This document shows, piece by piece, positions 23,230-32,883 of a DNA stretch of 64,000 nucleotides. Both the position numbers and the translations under genes were made by a program. Under the pieces are notes generated by a model. It had not been told where the DNA came from, did no database searches, and was given only the letters and a program-made list of their open reading frames with translations. The stretch lies in the NCBI GenBank assembly GCA_029204225.1, contig CM055097.1, forward strand, positions 69,802,572 to 69,866,571. The letters run 5' to 3'. This DNA comes from Diphasiastrum complanatum. Lineage: Eukaryota > Streptophyta > Lycopodiopsida > Lycopodiales > Lycopodiaceae. Numbering within the stretch: the stretch's first letter is position 1; each line of letters starts with the position of its first letter.

Positions 23230-25190
23230 AGCTTGGGTATTTTGAAAAATTATGAGATACAGATCCCAAATGGTATTTCATTATTTACAAAATCTGGAAG
23301 CCCTAAAATCTATTTCTCTATTATGTTAAACCTCTACTTTTTAGAAATTTCTTAAATACGAGACAATTAGATTGAGATTCATATAATTCCTTCTGGTGTA
23401 GAACTTGGTTCTGATTCCTAGACCCAAATGTTAATCTCTATTTGATAGTTAATTATTGAGAGGTAATATTTCTATCACTCGGTATAGGATATTCTATGAT
23501 TTTGAGGAACAAGTTGATGTGTAATATTATTGGATACTAATTACTGACTTTTTCAAATCTTTGATATCTTATACATTGTCTTTTAAGAACTTTTTAGTTG
23601 AAATTATGTAATTTCTTTCAAAAGGAGGAGAAGAAAAGATACAAATAAGACTTTCGATGAATCAGCCAGTTGCATAGAATTTTGAAAAAAAAATCCAGTA
23701 TGTGTGCAAAGATAGAAATATCCAATTGAAATAGAGGAACTCTCTAAGTGATTATTTTAAATAATCTGGAACTAGAGGAGTTTTGGGGTTGTTGAGCTAT
23801 GTGATATTCATGAATATGGGAAGTAGTGGTAAAGATTAAATTAAGGTTCACTGATTGTTGCCAAATACCATTTTGTATAAGCGGAATAAAGCTTTAATCT
23901 TAATCTTATGTCCAAAGATGTCTGTATAAGTCGGCCTAATCTTGGTTTGTACACTAAGATTTGAAGTAGGCTGATTGGTTGAAGAAATTTTGTTAATAAG
24001 AGTTAGATGATTGGAAAACTTGTGATGTGAAATTATTCACTTCAGAGATTACTCATGAGAAATAGAGTTTGTTTGTAGCTGGGTTGCAAGATTCTCAATG
24101 AGTTTACGTGAGTAACATATGTGGATTATAGATATCTACCAGTTTATATCCTATGTTTATGTATAGAAACATAGTGGGATATGTTGCTTATGTAAATCTC
24201 ATCATAGTTCATTTTCGAACATTGTTTTATTTAGATTATAAATGAGATTTCTTCACTCATTTAGTTATAGACTAAGTTCTCATGTGTGTTTCCTATGTAC
24301 TGAGTTTACATTGTATATTTAAACTAGTCAGAGTGCATAGACACATATGTTATTTAGAACAATCACTTGCAGGTTAATGGTTCTTAGCTGTTTATTTTGA
24401 TCTATATTGCTTATAAGACACATGATTTGTGAGTCATCAAGATTCATCTATAGAAGTTGTATGCATAGAATATAGAATATTCTTGATATTGAATATTTCC
24501 TAAATGAGAAATATATCCCAAGTTATTGACTAGATCCAATGAGCTCATATTGGATGACAGAGTCTAACTAATAGTAAGGATAACCACTGAACTCAGTTGG
24601 AATTTAGTAGAACTTTGTATATCTAGATGTTGTTCTACGTGATTGTATAAAGTTTACATTGTTAAAGACGGATGTTATAATGGTCTTGAATTACTTGGTT
24701 GATTGTATAATTTGGGACTCATAATCTGCTTAAGAATCGGGTTGGAATAATATTTTTGGAATCCAATAATTTTCCTTGTGAAAATGACTTCAAATGTTTT
24801 TTTACATTTCTTGAGTGGTATGTTGTGCATGTACTCCAGTTTTTTTTTTATGATTATGATTTTGGAATCCTATAAATTATGATTGACGAATCATAAGATT
24901 CTAAATATTTATGATCGACAGATCATAGATTGATACTTAAAGGTCATTAAAAGAAAAAAAATGTGAGGATCTTTAAGATAATGAGTAATTCTTGATCAAT
25001 TGGGAGAGTCAAGGACTCAGATCTGTTATTTTAACTCTAAATTTCTTTACTCCCATGCATATTTGAGATTATGTACATCTCATAGGCATTTTTATTAAGT
25101 AATTGCTTACTTATGAGGAATTTGCTTACCTTTATAAATTGTAGACAAGGAACGCTTGTGCACTATTTTCAGCCTAACTTTGGTTGCTCT
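23230..25190 (+). repeat. Old inverted copy of the interior of the 52.4-59.3 kb element
   Basis: Read forward, this stretch matches the reverse complement of about 53.5-55.66 kb along its whole length. Examples: TAAATACGAGACAATTAGAT at 23352 against ATACGAGACAATTGGATTG (rc of 55.51 kb); ACTAGAGGAGTTTTGGGGTT at 23771 against the complement of 55.0 kb; GAATCGGGTTGGAATAATAT at 24734 against 53.9 kb; TCTTGATCAATTGGGAGAGT at 24991 against 53.65 kb. Divergence is high, with many substitutions and small indels. No ORF of note. It is a relic of the same LTR family without LTRs. Confidence 0.8.
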
Positions 25191-25248
25191 TTGTTATTGA
25201 TGTATGCTTCTCACATTCATGTTCACATTCTACACCCATATACAAACA

Positions 25249-25251
<3 letters not shown>

Positions 25252-25292
<41 letters not shown>
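25252..25292. repeat. (CA)n microsatellite
   Basis: About 20 perfect CA units followed by degenerate CATA and CGCATA units to about 25350. It produces Thr/His and Val/Cys-rich shadow ORFs on both strands. Confidence 0.95.
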
Positions 25293-25296
<4 letters not shown>

Positions 25297-25469
25297 TACA
25301 CATACGCATACGCATACATATAGATATACATACACGCACACATACACATATGATTGGTTGATTGGGATGTACACAAAATACTTGCATTAGTAAATGATAT
25401 ATTTAGTTTATATTATCCTTTGGTTAATGTTTTTATTTAGTATATATCTATTAGATCATAATTTTAAGA

Positions 25470-25566
25470 AATAAGAAACATGCACACCACGCATGTGAAA
25501 AGTGGTGGTAGTTGATATAAGCTTTGGTAAGAAATGTGCACGCCACACATGTGAAAAGTGGTGGTA
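25470..25566. repeat. Direct duplication of about 40 bp
   Basis: Two copies of AAGAAA(C/T)(A/G)TGCAC(A/G)CCAC with CATGTGAAAAGTGGTGGTAG, at about 25469-25510 and 25530-25566, separated by TTGATATAAGCTTTGGT. A recent-looking tandem duplication with a few changes. Not coding. Confidence 0.75.
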
Positions 25567-25693
25567 GACATCCAGAATCCTAATCCGCACCATATTTGTA
25601 CGATCATTGGCCGTCCACCCAAACCATCGGCCGCCACCCAAAATTTTGGCTAATTGTCACTGACAATTTTCGATCCAAACCATTGGCTGTAAC

Positions 25694-25740
<47 letters not shown>

Positions 25741-25741
25741 C
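25694..25741. repeat. Compound (TA)n(GA)n microsatellite
   Basis: About 13 TA units directly followed by 10 GA units. Confidence 0.95.
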
Positions 25742-25801
25742 GCATATGTATGTATATGTATATATACATTTGTATATATGTGTGTTTGGACGCATATCTA
25801 T

Positions 25802-25822
25802 ACACACACACACACACACACA
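25802..25822. repeat. (CA)n microsatellite
   Basis: Ten CA units followed by a short (TA) run, inside a wider region of CATACACA-type simple sequence that runs to about 25960. Confidence 0.9.
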
Positions 25823-26142
25823 TATATATATTAGTGGGTATGCCCCTCGTCATTGGTGGGCGGGCGACGTCTGGGTGACGGCCGATGATTTGGATGTACA
25901 CATACACATACGCACATGCACACATACACACACATGCACACACATACACACACATGCATACCTAAAAGCACACACCCGCAAACATGTCAAGGTGTTAAAG
26001 CTTCATGTCGATGCATGTCGTAACCATCCAAAACACCAGCCCCCCCAAATGACTGGCCAACAAAATTTTGGATGCTTCTAATTATGTCCGCTTTCAATCA
26101 TCAATCGCCCGCTTTGAGCATCATCCACACGTCTCGACTGTG

Positions 26143-26172
26143 AGCTGTCATCGACGGGCACAAGCAGTTAGT
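26143..26172 (+). repeat. Helitron-like 3' terminus, copy 1
   Basis: GCTGTCATCGACGGGC forms a short imperfect hairpin (stem GTC/GAC plus one G-U type pair) followed by ACAAGCAGTTAGT. It is near-identical to the terminus at 26620-26649, but ends TTAG-T where a canonical Helitron has CTRR-T, so probably mutated. Confidence 0.35.
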
Positions 26173-26177
26173 ATGTA

Positions 26178-26239
<62 letters not shown>
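26178..26239. repeat. (TG)n(TA)n microsatellite
   Basis: TATGTATGTG then about nine TG units and about 21 TA units. It starts right after a Helitron-like 3' end (TTAGT at 26168-26172) and ends at the candidate left end of the next Helitron-like unit. Confidence 0.95.
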
Positions 26240-26240
<1 letters not shown>

Positions 26241-26436
26241 TAAAAGAATTTGGGTTTTTGGGCAGCTCACGCTGCCTGTCACACTCTCACGGGTAGCGTG
26301 AGCTGCCCAAAAAACGCGCCCCCCCCTCCCACCAGGCCCCTCGCGATTTCCTGCACATGGCCATTCGTGCGCTGCCCGTCACATTTGAATTTCCCCGCCC
26401 AACGTTGCCCGCCGTTGGACGGGCAAGCAATACTAG
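26238..26436 (+). mobile_element. Short Helitron-like non-autonomous unit
   Basis: Left end TACTAAAAGAATTTGGG lies after a (TA)n run. Inside is a perfect 19-bp inverted repeat: TTTTTGGGCAGCTCACGCT at 26255-26273 against AGCGTGAGCTGCCCAAAAA at 26295-26313. The right end has a hairpin TGCCCG...CGGGCA (26406-26425) and terminates AGCAATACTAG, where CTAG fits the Helitron CTRR rule; the next base is C rather than T, so the call is tentative. No Rep/helicase sequence. About 200 bases long. Confidence 0.4.
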
Positions 26437-26619
26437 CATAGAGTATAAAACTATTTTAGAGAGAGAATGTGTGTTTTGCCGTAAAAAATGTCATGTTGTG
26501 CCTGCAAAACATGTCACCAATTTGCAAAAGGAAAAGCTAAATAAGTTTTAAAAAAATGATTAAAAAAAAAGGCGCCTCCAAAAATATTTAAATACTTTTT
26601 GTTTTGGTAAGTGCCCATT

Positions 26620-26649
26620 GCCCGTCATCGACGGGCACAAGCAACTAGT
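26620..26649 (+). repeat. Helitron-like 3' terminus, copy 3
   Basis: GCCCGTC-ATC-GACGGGC is a perfect 7-bp hairpin, followed eight bases later by CTAG and T (ACAAGCAACTAGT). Hairpin plus CTRR-T is the established 3' signature of Helitrons. The matching 5' end is not identified; it may be the unit starting near 26437 or 26238. Confidence 0.45.
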
Positions 26650-26657
26650 ATATATAC

Positions 26658-26685
26658 ATATGTATGTATGTATGTATGTATGTAT
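26658..26685. repeat. (ATGT)n microsatellite
   Basis: Seven ATGT units, followed by degenerate TATA/CATA sequence and a (GT)6 run at about 26715-26728. Confidence 0.9.
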
Positions 26686-26734
26686 ATACATATATGTATA
26701 GATATACATACAACTGTGTGTGTGTGTGTACACA

Positions 26735-27212
26735 CAGAGAGATTCAAATTTGAACTTTGGGTACATTGAATCTAGACAAAAAATAGTAGGGTTTTGGAGA
26801 GAAAGCCAGGTGGCCAAATAGTATTTGGAAACTCTATGAAAGGATGTAACTCGTGGAGAGACACATCTTCTCTCTTCTATCTCTCATTTCATCATTATAC
26901 ATGGTTCTCTTTGGGTTCTACTACTCATTGGTGCACTATCTTGGTGATATCTTGCAATCTTGTGTGTAGAATGCTCATATTTTGCTATTTTTGGATTCGC
27001 ACGTGTGAAATATAGTAGGGTACTATAATTGTATGGAAAGCAACCATATTTTATGTTTTGGTTCATGTTTGATCAGTATCTCTTAGAGTTTGCATCTCAT
27101 TTTGTGTGTAGATGCTGATTTTTCTACATTGGCAGGATTGTTGGTTTGCTCCTTATTGTAACCAAAGATCAGGGACATGGATTGGACCTTGAATGATCTG
27201 AAATCCTTCACA
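26735..27212 (+). repeat. 5' LTR of the gag-only family A element (truncated)
   Basis: Joins the family A LTR at AGAGAGATTCAAATTTG and runs to the normal end GATCTGAAATCCTTCACA. The first roughly 160 bases of the LTR are absent. The TATA box seen in other copies (TATAAAAGG) reads CTATGAAAGG here, so the promoter is probably weakened. Confidence 0.85.
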
Positions 27213-27224
27213 TGGTATCAGAGC
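27213..27224 (+). other. Primer-binding site (tRNA-Met type)
   Basis: TGGTATCAGAGC immediately after the LTR end CTTCACA. Marks the plus-strand orientation and the exact 3' edge of the LTR. Confidence 0.9.
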
Positions 27225-27808
27225 TCTTGTGTTTCAGATTATGAAAGGATCATCCATCTTTAGCAAAGATTTGGAGGAGTTACCAATGCTAGAGCATGCT
27301 AAATTGATTTCTACTCAAAAATCAACATTTTTGCATGTGTAAAATTGATCTTTTGTAGATCAAAACTCAATATAGGGTTATATACTTGATCAATTCCAAT
27401 TTCACACTTGGTTTACTGGAATTAGATGACTTTTGGTGCATTAGGAAGGTCTCATTGGAGGCCACAAGAAGATATATCAAGTTTCTAGAAATTGCATGTA
27501 GAATTTGAGATATTCAATTTTTTGTGATTTTGTCAAAACCCTAATTTTGATTGGATCACTAGTTTGTGAGGTTACTGAACTTCAGTGTGTTTCAATCTTA
27601 GGAAATGGCAAGAATCATTAGATTGAGGATAGATCATAGGTTGATCAAGATTTCACTATTCTATGTGTTGATTTACTAGTTAGAAGTGCTAGAAGAGATT
27701 TGAGAGATTCCATATCTTTGTGATTTCTTCTTGAGTTCATTTGTTGACATCAAGAGAGTGCTTTGTGCATTGGAACAGGTTGAAAGAAGAAGATCAGGTC
27801 ATTGCAAC

Positions 27809-28471
27809 ATGGCTACAAGTAGTGGATTCATGTTGGAGAGCAATGATAGGCCTACCTCAATCAACTATTCTACTTGGAAGGTGAAGATGGAGTCCTTATT
27901 GGAGATGAATGAGTTGATGGAGATTGTTGCAGGTGTGGAGGAGAGGCCTCAAGCACCTCAAGATCAAGTGAGGTATGACAAGAGAGCAAAGAAAGCTCTA
28001 CACATGATTAAGATGAATGTTACCAATGAACTTCTCAAGGAAGTTGGTAAGTGCACATCATCTTTGGAGGCTTGGGAAGCTTTGAAGAAGCTTTATGAAT
28101 CCAAGTCTACATCAAGAGTGCTTACTCTTAGGAGGCAAATCTTTCGAAGTTTGCAAAAAAAGGAAGAGAGTACCCATGTTTTTGTTTTGAGGGTTAAGGC
28201 ATTCAATGATGAGTTAGTATGTATTGATGTTGTTCAAGTTATACTTAATGGCATGTTGGATGATCATGCTAATCTTGTTCAGAGTTTTGCTATTCAAAAG
28301 ACTTTGCCAAGTATTGTGGATTCGCAAGAGATTTTGGTGAATGAAGAGTTTAGGCTTCAAGCAAGAGGTGGATCTACATCGACATCTCAATATGAAGAGG
28401 AGGCTATGTCCATCAAAGGCAAGTTCAAGGGCAAAGGCAAAGGCAAGTGGTCTAAAGGGCAAGATCTTTGA
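27809..28471 (+). pseudogene. Family A Copia gag, C-terminally truncated
   Basis: Starts at ATG 27809 (MATSSGFMLESNDRPTSINY), preferred over the upstream frame because this is where the gag pattern begins. Then STWKVKMESLLEMNEL, SSLEAWEALKKLYESKST and RVLTLRRQIFRSLQKKEES, the DUF4219/UBN2 arrangement. The final residues KGKFKGKGKGKWSKGQDL come just before where the zinc knuckle lies in the 45.5 kb copy; the frame then meets the cargo tail and stops. A short deletion relative to the 45.5 kb copy removes residues around CIDESIKEGEL. About 220 residues. It would encode a gag lacking its RNA-binding knuckle. Confidence 0.85.
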
Positions 28472-28710
28472 AACATGGAGGAATCATTTCATTCGTATTC
28501 TATTTGGTTCTTCATGTTCTAGTTATATCTTGATGTGTAAAATTGATGTAAGAAATAGTGAAGCATCCAATTTGCACACTATTCTCTATATCAATTATGA
28601 AAGATACTTTAGAACCTTAGAAAGGAGATATATACTTAGGATGGAGATCATTCTAAAGTTGGATCAAAGTAGTATGGTTAAAACTATGCCAAAACTAGTT
28701 GAAGAGGGAG
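28465..28710 (+). other. Tail of the family A cargo segment plus polypurine tract
   Basis: GAAACATGGAGGAATCATTT through AAAGATACTTTAGAACC closely matches 62708-62920 and, less closely, the reverse complement of about 47350-47140. It ends in AGTTGAAGAGGGAG, the family's polypurine tract, directly before the LTR. An open frame runs through it but I see no domain. Confidence 0.75.
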
Positions 28711-28940
28711 TGTGAGAGATTTCAACTAGTTTAGTCTAGTTTAGTCATATTTTGGTAAATTGTCAATATGAGGCCAAAACTCATTTTAGACTTAGAGATA
28801 AACTTTTTGAAGTTATATTAGTTTAAAATACATTCAATAAACACTTTTTGAAAGTGTGGGAAAGTTGGTAGGTTTGCTCCTTATTGTAACCAAAGATCAG
28901 GGACATGGATTGGATCTTGAATGATCTGAAATCCTTCACA
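28711..28940 (+). repeat. 3' LTR with a large internal deletion
   Basis: Begins TGTGAGAGATTTC and is normal to GGGAAAGTTGG at about 28867, then jumps to GGTTTGCTCCTTATTG and the standard end CTTCACA. About 400 bases, including the TATA region, are lost. The junction sits at a short shared GTTGGT word, consistent with slippage or illegitimate recombination. Confidence 0.85.
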
Positions 28941-29183
28941 ATATATATCTACTAGTTTTTTTTATACGATGACAAAGTATCAAAATTAAGGTAAATTATT
29001 ATGAGATTTATCATATTTATTTCGAAGTTAGGTGATAAATTTCTTAGTTTTGACTACCAACAAATAAGATTGGATGCAAGGTAATAAACTGTTTTCAAAT
29101 CCTAATTGTCTAACATAACGGTTAGCATTTTTCCTTCTGAATTGAACTCTAATTCAAAGTGTGCATGAGATATAACAACAACA

Positions 29184-29231
<48 letters not shown>

Positions 29232-30246
29232 CTTTGTGAATGCAAATAAATGTCTTTATCTTATTATTGTTGTTGGTGATGATGTTGATGCAGGTTGAGA
29301 GCTTAGGGATGCATGCAAGAGAAAAAGAGGGAAGCAAAGCTGTTTTTCTTTATGACTTACATATTAAGGTGCATCTAAAGCATGGGCATGCATGCAAGAA
29401 AAAGAAAAGGACATGCATGAAATTTTTGTTATTTCCACATATGGTGCATCTAAAAAACCATATGTAAAAATAAAGTCCTTTGCAATGTGGCAAACCTTAT
29501 ACCCTTATCATTTAGACATTGACTTTAATGTTGACTTTTGCATAACCTTTATTGACCAACTTGAACAAATAGTATTGTCTTATGCAAGGCAATCCAAAAA
29601 GTATAATATACACCTCTACATTCATCACCTAGAATCCTTCAAATGGAAAATATCAAGGATGAAGACATAACTAAACCAAAAGCAACTAGCTATGTAAGAA
29701 ATGAGAATGTGGTCCTCTATCAAAGTGGAGAAATTGAAATGTGTCTAACCAAAGTGGAGAAATCAAAGATACCCCATTGTTGCTACCACAATCAGAAACA
29801 GACTACTACATGCTTGGACTACTGAAGCTATCTCCACGGCATGAAAAGTAACAAAGGAAAATATTATGGAACTCGTCTAGGCATAAGTCACCCTGCCAGA
29901 TAAGTATGAACTCCAAAGTAACCTACATCTATGATGAATGTGAGTGCAAACAGTAACCAATTTGAGTGAGTCAAAATGAATTTCAGCAACAACTATAAAT
30001 TCCTAATTTCAATTTGCTCAGAAAGAAACTTACATTAAAATTTTAGAGTGTCAGTAGATTGTGAAAAACAGTGTCATAAAATTTCTTTGGAGGATGCAAT
30101 ATTATTGGTTCCAAATGTGACAATTAATATATCACGTTGAATAGAGAATATCTCTGGATTGCAAACAAAAAATTGCAGTAGCATTCTGTTACCTTAGCAA
30201 CAAAAGAGCATTTATTAATCTTCATACTTAACTATGCATCTTAAAA
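28941..30246. other. Non-genic, AT-rich
   Basis: Contains a (TA)n run at 29183-29227 and several short repeats of GCATGCAAGARAAAG at 29311-29400. ORFs at 29240-29825 are short and lack motifs. I find no gene or element borders. Confidence 0.45.
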
Positions 30247-30908
30247 GCCCGTTCTGAGCCAGAAGGGTCGGAACGTACTGTAAGTTCCGAAACATAATGG
30301 GTCAGAACGATTTAGTTTATAGATTTTTAAAAAATGATTTAAGACCTTGTTGGCCCGCGACTTCACCATTTCACAAATAAGCAAGGAAAGTGCACCTACA
30401 TGCATTTTGGGGCTGAGCTGAGGGGTGAATCTACTGTCCTTTTTATGTCATCATTATTTTTGGTATGTTAGTGTGATCAACTGCAGAATTCAATAGTGAT
30501 CATAGTTTTGGTTTTTAGTTCCCGTTTCATAAGTTTTTTCTAGATCGTTTGTTTGTTTTTTTGAGGATGGGCAGAGAATGGGCTGTAGGCATCGAATTTG
30601 AATACTTGTTTCTGCATTTAGTTTCTTTTAGCATTTATACAAATGTGTGAACCTGTTCATTTTTGCTATTCTCAAGTTTTTGCATATTTTTAGGAATCCC
30701 ACTACGTAGGCTAGAGTTAGGATGTTTTTGCAAAAAAAAAAAAAATTAGGGTTTACTGTTTGAGTTCGGTGTTTGTTGTTTGTTGCTTTATTGTGTTGTG
30801 TTTTGTACTTTGTTTTTCAGGTTTCGTGGTCGAGTTGCTAGAGTTCGTTCAGATTTAGAGTTTGTGGTTTTTTTGAGAGGATTTTTGAGTTTTGGTTTAG
30901 GTCGCATT

Positions 30909-31133
30909 ATGCATAGGCCGTCATATTGGGATGGGGTGCACCTTTTACAGGATGAGAATAGATATGGGGGGACTGGTGCTAAGCGTTGGAAATGTCCCTT
31001 CTGCCTTTCTGATTGCTCCAGCACACTCGCCAACGTGAGGGCTCACCTTGTCAGTGCATCTGAGGGGGCCACTGTTGGCATACACGGTTGCCCCGGAGCA
31101 GCTCAAATCTATATGGTTACGGCGGTGGTATAA
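30909..31133 (+). pseudogene. BED-type zinc-finger exon of the transposon-like gene
   Basis: From ATG 30909: MHRPSYWDGVHLLQDENRYG, then RWKCPFCLSDCSSTLANVRA and HLVSASEGATVGIHGCPGAA. The spacing CxxC, then H, then C matches the plant BED finger found at the N-terminus of hAT transposases (W.C..C......R...HL.......C). BED fingers bind transposon ends. The frame stops at 31133; downstream pieces at 31160-31560 are weak in all frames. Confidence 0.5.
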
Positions 31134-31562
31134 GTTCCATCGAGCCATTCACGTAGTGACTCACCTACTGCACCCTTTATGGTAGTCACCTAGCTGACTA
31201 CATGACGAGGAGCTATCAGTTGATTGGGAGACGTGTCGCAGATCTACCCAAAACAGGGACAGTTATACGAGCTCGAGGTTCAACACAGCAGGTACAAGAG
31301 CCAGTTGGGAGCATTCTCGAGGGAGTTGGCGAAGGAGAGAGATAGCATACTTCGAGCAATTACACGGTGGGAGATTTTTGGAGACCTCACACTGGTTTTG
31401 ATGAGGCTTGCGCTTCGTGTGCTCTCACATGTATTTACCATACTTTCTTTCTTTTGTTCATCGTTGTCTTTTTTCTTCCATTGTAGTGTTTTCGAGCTTT
31501 TTTCTTCCATTGTAGTGTTTTCGAGAAAGGTTTTAACTTACTTGTATTGTGTGTATTGTTTC

Positions 31563-31902
31563 TAGGACCGCTCGGCATCGGCATGTGAGAGCAACCATCT
31601 ACAAAAAAGCAGTGCGAGACGTTGGTGTTTTGTAATATCAACAGCTGCGTCGAAGGGAGTTCTCTTTCCATCTTGAAGGTAAACCCAGATGATTGTGTGA
31701 TATTTCCTGAGGATGGGACAGAGCCAATTGTACAAGAGGATGATTTCATGGCAAAAAAATTTACGAGGATATCCAGGATGAGGCGGTCTGCCAGCGACAA
31801 TTTACTAGACAAGCCCCCAGGCCCCCCACTAGCAGAGCTGCATCTAACCATGATGTTCCCAATGATACACCTCTTCCAGAGTCTACTATGCCTACTCAGG
31901 TA
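31563..31902 (+). pseudogene. Middle coding-like segment of the transposon-like gene
   Basis: Preceded by a TTGTTTCTAG acceptor-like site and ending at a CAGGTAATG donor-like site (about 31899). The last part reads YEDIQDEAVCQRQFTRQAPR and PPTSRAASNHDVPNDTPLPE, Pro/Ser-rich as in linker regions. The frame changes at least once near 31760. No domain recognised. Splice sites suggest an intron-containing gene but this is inference. Confidence 0.35.
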
Positions 31903-32019
31903 ATGAAAATCTTTGTTTCAAGTTATGAAACTACAAATTAAACTATTATTTTGCTTATGAGCTTTTTGAATGTGTTGACTTTGTGGATGTACTAACATTG
32001 TGTCTTCGATGTGTAAGAG

Positions 32020-32528
32020 AATCAACATGCGTGCCCATTAGAGGATGTAGACAATGGGTATGAGGAGGCAACAGCGGGCTTTGACTTCACAAACATTTCC
32101 CCTACCCCTCCTAGGCCCCGGTACGTCAATCCAGATGCAAAGACCCATGTGACGAGACATTGGATTGCTTGTTGGAAACCATGTTGAGCACAGAGGGATT
32201 TTTTGATGGCAGGTCCACTCGTAGTGTTCAAGCTAGGGGTACTAGCAGATCCAGCAGTAGGCCCAGCCTAACCGACTTATATGTGCGATTTGATCAAAAG
32301 CAAGGAGCATGTGCCCCTAGTACCTCTACCACCCCACCAATACCTAGGGGTAGGGGTAGGGACAAATCCATAGGGTTAGGCGTTGGATCTAGCCAGGGCA
32401 GGAGTCAGTCTGCCAGAGCTAGAGACAGACGCAGAGGCAGAGGCAGAGGCAGATCTGGGCAGCTCGTGGTTTTCTCACCAGACGTTAGACAGAGTCCCAT
32501 CTTAGCCTCAGATGATGTCTCACCATAG
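32020..32528 (+). pseudogene. C-terminal coding-like segment, Arg/Gly/Ser-rich
   Basis: Frame ENQHACPLEDVDNGYEEATA continues to TPPRPRYVNPDAKTHVTR near 32150, then shifts and reads DETLDCLLETMLSTEGFF and a low-complexity tail with RRRGRGRGRSGQLVVFSPDV, ending at TAG 32527. The 3' end has RG repeats typical of nucleic-acid-binding tails. Function unknown. Probably the last exon of the same gene as the BED finger. Confidence 0.35.
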
Positions 32529-32833
32529 GATTTATTTTCACATTACTATTTTATCAAACATGCACTGTTTCTTTATGTATCGGATGTACAGAATTATTTT
32601 ATGGATGTTTTTTGCTTACGTTCCTAAACCCTGTTCTCATTATATGATGGTCATTCTCTGGTTTCGTTACGTTTCATCTGTAATGTATCATGGTTTTTTG
32701 ATAATTTCATGGTTCAGATACTCGAGGTCAATTTTCTGATTTTTAGGGGCAACGCTGCATTTTTTTAAAATTATCTTGGTATTTTCCTTTGTATAATAAA
32801 TAAGTTTTTTTTTTCAAGGACACGTTCCGAAAA

Positions 32834-32869
32834 GGAACGCGTTCTGGAATGCAATCCAGAACGCGTTCC
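32834..32869. repeat. Strong hairpin, 15-bp perfect stem
   Basis: GGAACGCGTTCTGGA, six-base loop ATGCAA, TCCAGAACGCGTTCC. It lies just inside the right end of the candidate transposon. Related CGTTCTG/CAGAACG words occur at 30251 and 30303 inside the left end. Confidence 0.85.
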
Positions 32870-32883
32870 CCTCCGGAACGGGC

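Larger units (their letters stand above)
26735..28940 (+). mobile_element. Family A Copia deletion derivative (gag only)
   Basis: A truncated 5' LTR (26735-27212), primer-binding site, 5' leader, gag (27809-28471), a short piece of the cargo segment (28465-28710) and an internally deleted 3' LTR (28711-28940). Everything from the gag zinc knuckle to near the end of the cargo is missing. Because the 5' LTR is cut by microsatellite sequence, no target duplication can be tested. LTR and gag sequences match those of the 44.2 kb and 61.5 kb elements. Confidence 0.85.
30247..32883 (+). mobile_element. Candidate hAT-like DNA transposon relic
   Basis: Ends carry a short inverted repeat: GCCCGTTCTG at 30247-30256 and CGGAACGGGC at 32874-32883 (one mismatch). 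Both sub-terminal regions are rich in GGAACG/CGTTCC words, including a strong hairpin at 32834-32869. Inside are coding-like segments on the plus strand with a BED-type zinc finger at the start. No DDE or hAT dimerisation motif remains, and I could not find an 8-bp target duplication. Element limits and class are therefore tentative. Confidence 0.4.

Noticed and set aside
25113-26301. Several ORFs of 60-111 codons on both strands in the microsatellite region
   Set aside because: They are readings of CA, TA, GA and CATA repeats (runs of Thr-His, Val-Cys, Ile-Tyr) and mirror each other on the two strands.
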